Below, piece after piece: positions 1 through 4,117 of a DNA stretch of 5,846 nucleotides. Both the position numbers and the translations under genes were made by a program. The notes beneath the pieces are model-generated. The model was not told the origin of the DNA. It made no database searches and saw only the letters and a list, made by a program, of their open reading frames with translations. Position 1 is the first letter of the stretch; each line of letters opens with the position of its first letter. The stretch is from Chloroflexota bacterium (GTDB lineage: Bacteria > Chloroflexota > Dehalococcoidia > SAR202 > UBA11138). The stretch is taken from assembly GCA_022566975.1 (NCBI GenBank), contig JADFHV010000146.1, positions 1-5,846 on the forward strand, written 5' to 3'.

Positions 1-329
1 CCGCCGCGGAGGTGATCAAGGGCAGGAAGGTGAGCGACCGCGTCTACGCCATGGTGGTGCCCGGCTCCGACGCCATAAAGAGACAGGCGGAGGAGGAGGG
101 GCTCGACGGCGTCTTCAAGGACGCCGGCTTCGACTGGCGCGTGGCGGGGTGCTCCATGTGCCTGGGCATGAACCCAGATATCCTGGAGCCGGGCCAGCGC
201 TGTGCCTCCACGTCTAACCGCAACTTCGAGGGTCGGCAGGGCAAGGGAGGGCGGACACATCTGGTCAGCCCGCAGATGGCGGCGGCGGCCGCCATCGCCG
301 GCCACTTCGTGGACATTCGGGACTGGTAG
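1..329 (+). CDS. leuC: 3-isopropylmalate dehydratase large subunit LeuC, C-terminal part
   Basis: This is the last ~109 codons of leuC, cut by the left edge; the frame runs from base 3 and stops with TAG at 327-329. LeuC and LeuD together interconvert 2- and 3-isopropylmalate in leucine synthesis in the cytoplasm. The segment [11 protein letters not shown] (codons near 150-180) carries two of the three cysteines that bind the 4Fe-4S cluster in this aconitase-like family; the third lies off-window. [14 protein letters not shown] and GGRTHLVSP are signature blocks of the bacterial long form of LeuC, and the ending HFVDIRDW is a normal family C-terminus, so the 3' end is intact. The GTG at 12 is an internal valine, not the start: the frame is open upstream of it and already matches LeuC. 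Its partner leuD is not adjacent but about 1.2 kb downstream, behind four accessory genes. Confidence 0.97.
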   Translation, partial: AAEVIKGRKVSDRVYAMVVPGSDAIKRQAEEEGLDGVFKDAGFDWRVAGCSMCLGMNPDILEPGQRCASTSNRNFEGRQGKGGRTHLVSPQMAAAAAIAGHFVDIRDW

Positions 330-335
330 GCAGGG
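327..335 (+). repeat. Direct repeat copy 1 (TAGGCAGGG)
   Basis: The nine bases beginning with the leuC stop codon recur exactly at 1245-1253, beginning with the stop codon of the zinc-finger gene. The pair brackets the nucleotidyltransferase and toxin-antitoxin-like genes. It could be a target-site duplication or recombination scar, but GGCAGGG also occurs at 235-241 and 415-421, so chance is likely. Confidence 0.35.
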
Positions 336-376
336 CGCGCCCCGCACCCGCGGCGGGTCAGGGCCGGCCAACGGGC

Positions 377-383
377 AAGGAGG
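377..383 (+). promoter_or_regulatory. Ribosome binding site for the nucleotidyltransferase gene
   Basis: AAGGAGG lies four bases before the GTG at 388. It decides the start: the open frame continues upstream to 202, but that extension overlaps leuC and lacks both family resemblance and a comparable site. Confidence 0.75.
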
Positions 384-387
384 GTCT

Positions 388-708
388 GTGAATAGGGCGC
401 CTCTGGAGCTTCAAGGCAGGGCAGGGGGGTTTGCTCAAACTCTGCGCCGACATCTTCCCGAGCTTCGGGAGCGCTACGGTGTAACGTACCTGGGCGTCTT
501 CGGGTCGCACGTGCGCGGCGAGGAGGAGGAGGACAGTGACCTCGACCTATTAGTCGAGTTCGACGATCGGCCCATGGGCTTGTTCGAGTTCGTGGCACTC
601 GAGAGCTACCTGTCAGAGCTTCTCGATGTGAAAGTGGACCTGGTGATGAGGAACGCCCTCAAGCGGAGGATAGGCAAGCGAATCCTCGAAGAGGTGGTGC
701 AGGTGTGA
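388..708 (+). CDS. Minimal nucleotidyltransferase (MNT/MntA-like)
   Basis: A 106-residue protein of the DNA polymerase beta-like minimal nucleotidyltransferase family. Seen: G39-S40, ten residues, then D51-x-D53, an exact GSx10DxD motif, plus a third acidic residue D84 in VKVDLV, so the metal-binding triad is complete. Known of the family: many such proteins are the antitoxin half of HEPN/MNT pairs, adding AMP to and thereby silencing an RNase-like HEPN toxin. Here no HEPN gene is adjacent; the next genes are a DUF4258/YgiT pair. The GTG start at 388 is chosen because a near-perfect Shine-Dalgarno AAGGAGG (377-383) sits just upstream and because residues before it, in the longer open frame, do not resemble the family. 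It begins 58 bases after leuC, same strand. Role as an orphan antitoxin or free nucleotidyltransferase is inference. Confidence 0.85.
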   Translation: MNRAPLELQGRAGGFAQTLRRHLPELRERYGVTYLGVFGSHVRGEEEEDSDLDLLVEFDDRPMGLFEFVALESYLSELLDVKVDLVMRNALKRRIGKRILEEVVQV

Positions 709-753
709 AGCGAGGCCCTAGCACATCGGAGTCCTGCACTGACTTATGAAAGA

Positions 754-1020
754 GTGATCTTCCGGTTGCACGCGGTTCGGCGGATGTTCTCAAGGGGCAT
801 CAGCAGGCAGGACGTGTACCATGTACTCCGGACAGGAGAAGTCATCGAGACATACCGGGAAGACACTCCCTACCCCAGCATGCTACTGTTGGGCTGGAGT
901 GGCGCCCGCCCGCTCCACGTCGTCGTGGCCAATGATGCGGAGAATGATGCGCTGATTGTCATTACGTCCTACGAGCCGGATGACAGTCGCTGGGAGCCTG
1001 CGTTCAGGAGGAGAGCATGA
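754..1020 (+). CDS. DUF4258 protein, probable toxin of a type II toxin-antitoxin pair
   Basis: An 88-residue protein with the DUF4258 pattern: H6-A-x-x-R-M near the N-terminus, SRGIS (13-17), GEVIETY (28-34), PYPSMLLLGW (39-48), RPLHVVVA (52-59), and ITSYEPD (70-76) with W80 after it. Known: DUF4258 proteins are small, compared to RelE/MqsR-fold RNases, and usually precede a YgiT-type zinc-finger gene; this is the arrangement here, with an ATGA overlap. Inference: it is an mRNA-cleaving toxin, which the sequence alone does not prove. The start is uncertain. GTG at 754 gives the family's normal N-terminus but has no good Shine-Dalgarno; the frame is open back to the stop of the preceding gene at 706-708, so another start such as CTG 739 cannot be excluded. 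Residues 60-65 (NDAEND) are encoded by a short tandem repeat. Confidence 0.82.
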   Translation: MIFRLHAVRRMFSRGISRQDVYHVLRTGEVIETYREDTPYPSMLLLGWSGARPLHVVVANDAENDALIVITSYEPDDSRWEPAFRRRA

Positions 1021-1247
1021 CGAAGTGCGTCGTCTGTCGCAACGGAGAGATGACTCCTGGAAGCACTATTGTGACGTTGGCCCGGGACAGCTTGACGTTA
1101 GTAGTCAAGGATGTCCCCGCGCTCGTCTGCGATAACTGTGGAGAGGAGTACGTTGAGGACTCCATTACGGCACGGCTTCTTGAGACTGCAGAGGAGGCGC
1201 TGAAGGCTGGGGTCCAAGTTGACGTCCGGTACTATGCTGCGGCCTAG
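1017..1247 (+). CDS. YgiT-type (MqsA-like) zinc-finger protein, probable antitoxin
   Basis: A 76-residue protein with two CxxC pairs, C4-x2-C7 and C38-x2-C41, the second followed by GEEYVED. This is the zinc-binding domain of the YgiT/MqsA group. LVVKDVPALVCDNCGE (28-43) and the helix RLLETAEEALKAGVQVDVRYY (53 onward) are typical of the short form, which lacks the DNA-binding HTH that full MqsA has. It overlaps the DUF4258 gene by four bases (ATGA), and AGGAGG at 1006-1011 is well placed for its ATG, so the two are translationally coupled, as expected for toxin and antitoxin made in fixed ratio. Inference: it binds and neutralises the DUF4258 protein; without an HTH it may not autoregulate the operon by itself. 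The gene stops with TAG at 1245-1247. Confidence 0.87.
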   Translation: MTKCVVCRNGEMTPGSTIVTLARDSLTLVVKDVPALVCDNCGEEYVEDSITARLLETAEEALKAGVQVDVRYYAAA

Positions 1248-1253
1248 GCAGGG
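1245..1253 (+). repeat. Direct repeat copy 2 (TAGGCAGGG)
   Basis: Second exact copy of the nine bases found at the leuC stop codon. It begins with the stop of the zinc-finger gene and precedes the 74-residue gene. Without terminal inverted repeats or a transposase in the bracketed DNA, an insertion origin is only a suggestion. Confidence 0.35.
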
Positions 1254-1287
1254 TAGGTGGCACTTTATTCTTACGGAGGGGAACGGG

Positions 1288-1512
1288 ATGTCTAACACGA
1301 AGTTAGTTTCATCGAATAAGTTCGGCGCTCGCGTATACCTCATGGACGCTGAGACCGCGCTCGTCTTACAGACCGTGAAGAAGGGAACACGCCAGAACGC
1401 CCCTTACGTAGTAGACCAGAGACCAAAGAATGAGGGCGAAAAGTTTGTGTCTATGACGGACGACGCCAGCCTTGGGAAGGCTATCAGAGCAGCGCTGGGC
1501 GGCGAGCTGTAG
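1288..1512 (+). CDS. Small protein of unknown function (74 residues)
   Basis: I do not recognise this protein. It is predicted soluble: no signal peptide or membrane segment, mixed charge, with a hydrophobic stretch ARVYLMDAETALVLQTV (14-30), a basic middle (KKGTRQ, 31-36), and a C-terminal segment SLGKAIRAALGGEL (61-74) that looks helical. No cysteines, so no zinc finger. The ATG at 1288 is chosen over the in-frame ATG at 1219 because GGAGGGG (1275-1281) lies six bases upstream and because the earlier start would overlap the zinc-finger gene. It stops at 1510-1512, nine bases before leuD, and the leuD ribosome site overlaps its stop codon, so the two are probably translated together. By hand count 1261-1500 is 128/240 G+C (53%) against 119/180 (66%) for 1681-1860 in leuD, which suggests recent acquisition. 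It could be an additional member of the toxin-antitoxin block, but nothing in the sequence shows that. Confidence 0.7.
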   Translation: MSNTKLVSSNKFGARVYLMDAETALVLQTVKKGTRQNAPYVVDQRPKNEGEKFVSMTDDASLGKAIRAALGGEL

Positions 1513-1521
1513 GAGCCGCCG

Positions 1522-2160
1522 ATGGAACCCTTCATAAAGCTCACAGGCGTCGTGGCGCCGCTGGACCGGGTCAACGTCGATACGGACCAGATCATCCCAA
1601 AGCAGTTCCTCAAGCGCATCGAGAGGACCGGCTTCGGCCAGTTCCTCTTCTTCGATTGGCGTTTAAATGAGGATGGGACCCCCAACCCGGACTTCGTCCT
1701 GAACCACCCCGGCTACAAGGGCGCGTCCATCCTGGTCGGAGGGCGAAACTTCGGCTCCGGTTCGTCGCGGGAGCACGCGCCCTGGGCGTTGCTGGACTTC
1801 GGCTTCCGGTGCGTCATCGCCCCCAGCTTCGCGGACATCTTCCACAAGAACTGCTTCGAGAACGGCATCGCGCCGATCATCCTCTCGGAAGACCTGGTCG
1901 GGCGGCTGATGGCCAAGGCCACGGCGAACCCCGGCTACCGGCTCACGGTGGACCTGGAGAGCTGCGAGATTTCGGACGATGAGGGGTTCAACGTCTCGTT
2001 CACAATGCACTCGGACCCTGAGACACACGAGTTCCGTCGGCACTGTCTGCTAAACGGTCTGGACGAGATCGACCTCGTGCTGGAGCACCAGGAGAAGATT
2101 GCCGCGTTCGAGGGCCGGCCCGGTCCGCACAGTGGGGCGGTAATGGCCAGTACGAGCTAG
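1522..2160 (+). CDS. leuD: 3-isopropylmalate dehydratase small subunit LeuD
   Basis: A full-length 212-residue LeuD, within the usual bacterial size. It supplies the swivelling domain that closes over the LeuC iron-sulfur active site to isomerise isopropylmalate. Recognisable blocks in order: [20 protein letters not shown] (14-33), [18 protein letters not shown] (73-90, the substrate-binding signature), [19 protein letters not shown] (100-118), and [20 protein letters not shown] (177-196). The ATG at 1522 is supported by AGGAG at 1511-1515 and by an N-terminus matching the family. The last 15 or so residues after FEGRPGP are a variable tail. It is the last gene of the + strand run and converges with accDA, whose stop is 56 bases away. 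Unusually, it is separated from leuC by four unrelated small genes. Confidence 0.97.
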   Translation: MEPFIKLTGVVAPLDRVNVDTDQIIPKQFLKRIERTGFGQFLFFDWRLNEDGTPNPDFVLNHPGYKGASILVGGRNFGSGSSREHAPWALLDFGFRCVIAPSFADIFHKNCFENGIAPIILSEDLVGRLMAKATANPGYRLTVDLESCEISDDEGFNVSFTMHSDPETHEFRRHCLLNGLDEIDLVLEHQEKIAAFEGRPGPHSGAVMASTS

Positions 2161-2172
2161 CGAACCCTCTTT

Positions 2173-2216
2173 GGTACCGCAGCCTGAAGGCGGTGGCTGA
2201 GAACAGCTCCGGTATC
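2173..2216. terminator. Possible stem-loop between convergent leuD and accDA
   Basis: The 56-base gap between the two convergent stop codons contains GGTACCG (2173-2179), which can pair with CGGTATC (2210-2216) through seven pairs including one G-T, and an inner ACCGC (2176-2180)/GCGGT (2190-2194) pairing that competes with it. A convergent gap is where a shared terminator would be expected. There is no run of T after the stem on either strand, so this is not a classical intrinsic terminator and the call is weak. Confidence 0.2.
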
Positions 2217-4067
2217 CTAGCCGGGCGAAGACCCGGGCTCGTTGCCGGAGGGTTTGGTAGAGGCTTCGGCCTCGGCCAGGAGTCCCTCGGGCCACTCCTC
2301 CGGCTCCTGGCGGCCTCGCCGGGCGATCCGCCTGACCCCGGTGGCCACCAGCCCTCGGAGGGCGTTAACCTCCCTGGTGACGGCCGCCCTGAAGTGGGAG
2401 CTGTACTCGCCCATCTTGCGGAACTTCTTGTAACGGTTGCTCAGCAGCCTCCGTTTGGACGTGGACTGGAGCTCCGCCAGGACCTGCAAGAGCATCCGGC
2501 GCACCTGCCGGGCGGCCTCGTCAGGGTTGTTGTGGGCCCCCCCGGGCGGCTCGGGCACCACGATGTCCACGATCCCCAGCTCCAGGCAGTCCCTGGCGGT
2601 GAGCCGGAGCGACTCGGCCGCCTCGTCGGCCCGGGCCTCGTCCTGGAAGATGAGCCCCGCCGCGTCCTCCGGCGATATGGCCGAGTAGATAGCATGCTCC
2701 ATCATCAACACCCGGTCCGCCACCCCCAGGGCCAGGGCCCCGGAGCTACCGCCTTCCCCGATGACTACCGAGATGGACGGCACCTGAAGTCCGGCCATCT
2801 CGGCCATGGCCGAGGCGATCGTATTGCCCAGGCCCCTCTCCTCGGCGTCGAGGCTCAGGTTGGGCCCCGGCGTGTCTATTAACGTTATGAGCGGCAGGTC
2901 GAACTTGGACGCCAGCCTGAAGACACGCTGCGCCTTCCTGAACCCCTCGGGGGAGGTCCTCCCGCTGCTGCCGCTACCTCGCTGCTGGCCGACGACCATG
3001 ACCGTCTGGCCGCCGAGGTGACCGAGTCCGCTGACGATCGCCTTGTCGTCCCCGAACGACCGATCGCCGTGCAGCTCGACGAAGCTGTTGAAGATACGGT
3101 CTATGTAGTCGCGGCTCGACGGCCGCGACTCGTGTCTGGCGAGCTGGACCGAGCTCCAGGCCTCGGGTCGCTGCGCCTCCACCTGGCGCTTCTGGCCCTT
3201 CTGCCTTGGGGTGAGCCTGTATTGAGGTCCCAGCAGGTCCAGCAGGACGCCCAAGAGGTCCCGAAGCTGAGTCCGGTCCACCACCGCGTCGATCATTCCG
3301 TGCTGCAGATGCGACTCGGCCGTGTGGGACCCACGGGGCAGGGGTTGGTCGCTCGACTCCTCGATAAGTCTCATCGGGGAGAGTCCCACGATCGCGCCGG
3401 GCTCCGCCAGGATGATGTCGGCTAGGTTGGCAAAGCTGGCGAAGACCTGGCCGGTGGCCGGGTTGGCCAATACCGAGATAAAGGGGAGTCCCTTCTCGCC
3501 GAGCTTGCCCTGAGCGACGGATGTCTTCGCCATCTGCATCAGCGACAGCACACCCTCCTGAATGCGGGCGCCGCCGCTGGTCACGACGGCGATGGCGGGC
3601 AGCTTTTGCTTGACGGCCTGCTCTAGTGCCAGCGCCACCTTCTCACCGACGACGCAGCCCATCGTGCCGCCCATGAAACCGAAGTCGAGGACTATGAGCA
3701 TTACCGGGCTGCCGCCGATGGTGCAGGCGCCCGTAACGATGGCCTCCGTGAGTCCCGTGCGGCGCTGGTCTCGGAAGATGCGCTGCTTATAGGAGCCGCG
3801 CGAGGAGAAGGATAGGGGGTCCAGGGAGATAAGAGAGCGGTTCGTCTCTTTGAAGGACTCGGGGTCGGCCAGAGATTCGATCCTCTCCCTGGCGGTCATG
3901 CTGTAGTGGAAACGGCAGACCGGACAGGTCCGGTGCTGGGCGTAGAGCTCTGAGCCCGCCAGGTCGGCATCGCATACGAGGCAGGTGTCTCTGGTGGTGA
4001 CGACCTGCTCCTCGCTCCGACCGATTCTGACGACGGAGCTCAACAGGTCTGTGAGGTTTCTGACCAC
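2217..4067 (-). CDS. accDA: Acetyl-CoA carboxylase carboxyltransferase, fused beta-alpha subunits (AccD-AccA)
   Basis: A 616-residue fusion of the two carboxyltransferase subunits, which move a carboxyl group from carboxybiotin to acetyl-CoA to make malonyl-CoA for fatty acid synthesis. Residues 1-285 are AccD-like: zinc finger C29-x2-C32-x15-C48-x2-C51, FGFMGGTMG (129-137), TSGGARIQEG (163-172). Residues ~303-555 are AccA-like: QLARHESRP (308-316), DDKAIVSGLGHLGGQ (340-354), IDTPG (397-401), AEERG (408-412), VVPEPPGGAHNNP (503-515). The N-terminal coiled region of free AccA is missing, and residues 556-616 are an extra basic-to-acidic tail. Odd: AccD TTGG is ATGQ (Q207), AccA GGSGG is GGSSG (S442), and the KEKIRRNFGM loop is replaced by a short Gly/Ser stretch. 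Start is GTG at 4065-4067 with AGGAG at 4077-4081. The biotin carboxylase and carrier genes are not in view. Family assignment is sure; normal activity is less sure. Confidence 0.95.
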   Translation of the reverse strand: MVRNLTDLLSSVVRIGRSEEQVVTTRDTCLVCDADLAGSELYAQHRTCPVCRFHYSMTARERIESLADPESFKETNRSLISLDPLSFSSRGSYKQRIFRDQRRTGLTEAIVTGACTIGGSPVMLIVLDFGFMGGTMGCVVGEKVALALEQAVKQKLPAIAVVTSGGARIQEGVLSLMQMAKTSVAQGKLGEKGLPFISVLANPATGQVFASFANLADIILAEPGAIVGLSPMRLIEESSDQPLPRGSHTAESHLQHGMIDAVVDRTQLRDLLGVLLDLLGPQYRLTPRQKGQKRQVEAQRPEAWSSVQLARHESRPSSRDYIDRIFNSFVELHGDRSFGDDKAIVSGLGHLGGQTVMVVGQQRGSGSSGRTSPEGFRKAQRVFRLASKFDLPLITLIDTPGPNLSLDAEERGLGNTIASAMAEMAGLQVPSISVVIGEGGSSGALALGVADRVLMMEHAIYSAISPEDAAGLIFQDEARADEAAESLRLTARDCLELGIVDIVVPEPPGGAHNNPDEAARQVRRMLLQVLAELQSTSKRRLLSNRYKKFRKMGEYSSHFRAAVTREVNALRGLVATGVRRIARRGRQEPEEWPEGLLAEAEASTKPSGNEPGSSPG

Positions 4068-4076
4068 GCAGCGTAG

Positions 4077-4081
4077 CTCCT
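4077..4081 (-). promoter_or_regulatory. Ribosome binding site for accDA
   Basis: On the - strand AGGAG stands nine bases before the GTG start at 4067. No other in-frame start precedes the zinc finger, and the next methionine (residue 57) would remove all four zinc cysteines, so this site fixes the start. Confidence 0.65.
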
Positions 4082-4100
4082 GCGGGTGCTCACGAGATGA

Positions 4101-4117
4101 AGACGCGAGGGGCGTCT
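4101..4117 (-). other. Small hairpin in the ftsK-accDA gap
   Basis: AGACGC (4101-4106) and GCGTCT (4112-4117) form a perfect six-pair stem with a five-base loop, overlapping the ftsK stop codon. It is not followed by a T run on the - strand, so it is a poor terminator. It would lie near the very start of any transcript beginning at the TATAAT just upstream, or mark an mRNA processing or stability element if ftsK and accDA share a transcript. Function is unproven. Confidence 0.3.

Noticed and set aside
333..369. Palindromes GGGCGCGCCC (333-342) and GGCCGGCC (362-369) in the leuC-nucleotidyltransferase gap
   Set aside because: Short self-complementary GC words are expected in such DNA; there is no symmetric spacing or repeat elsewhere to suggest an operator or attachment site.
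202..387. N-terminal extension of the nucleotidyltransferase frame
   Set aside because: It overlaps the end of leuC, is Arg/Gly-rich and unlike the family, while a strong ribosome site supports the GTG at 388.
44..598. 184-codon open frame on the - strand across leuC and the nucleotidyltransferase
   Set aside because: It crosses two recognisable + strand genes and is Arg/Pro-rich with no family resemblance.
709..753. Possible HEPN toxin remnant after the nucleotidyltransferase
   Set aside because: Only 45 bases, and none of the frames shows the RxxxxxH motif or helices of a HEPN protein.
1091..1109. Inverted repeat CTTGAC-7-GTCAAG, considered as an operator
   Set aside because: It lies inside the zinc-finger gene rather than upstream of the pair, is only six bases per arm, and the antitoxin lacks an HTH.
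2219..2239. GC-rich stem-loop at the end of accDA, considered as a terminator
   Set aside because: Seven pairs with a bulged base, located within the last accDA codons, and no T run on either strand.
2193..2882. 229-codon open frame on the + strand opposite accDA
   Set aside because: It lies antisense to the AccA half, has Pro/Gly-rich low-quality sequence and no domain; the - strand frame is clearly the gene.
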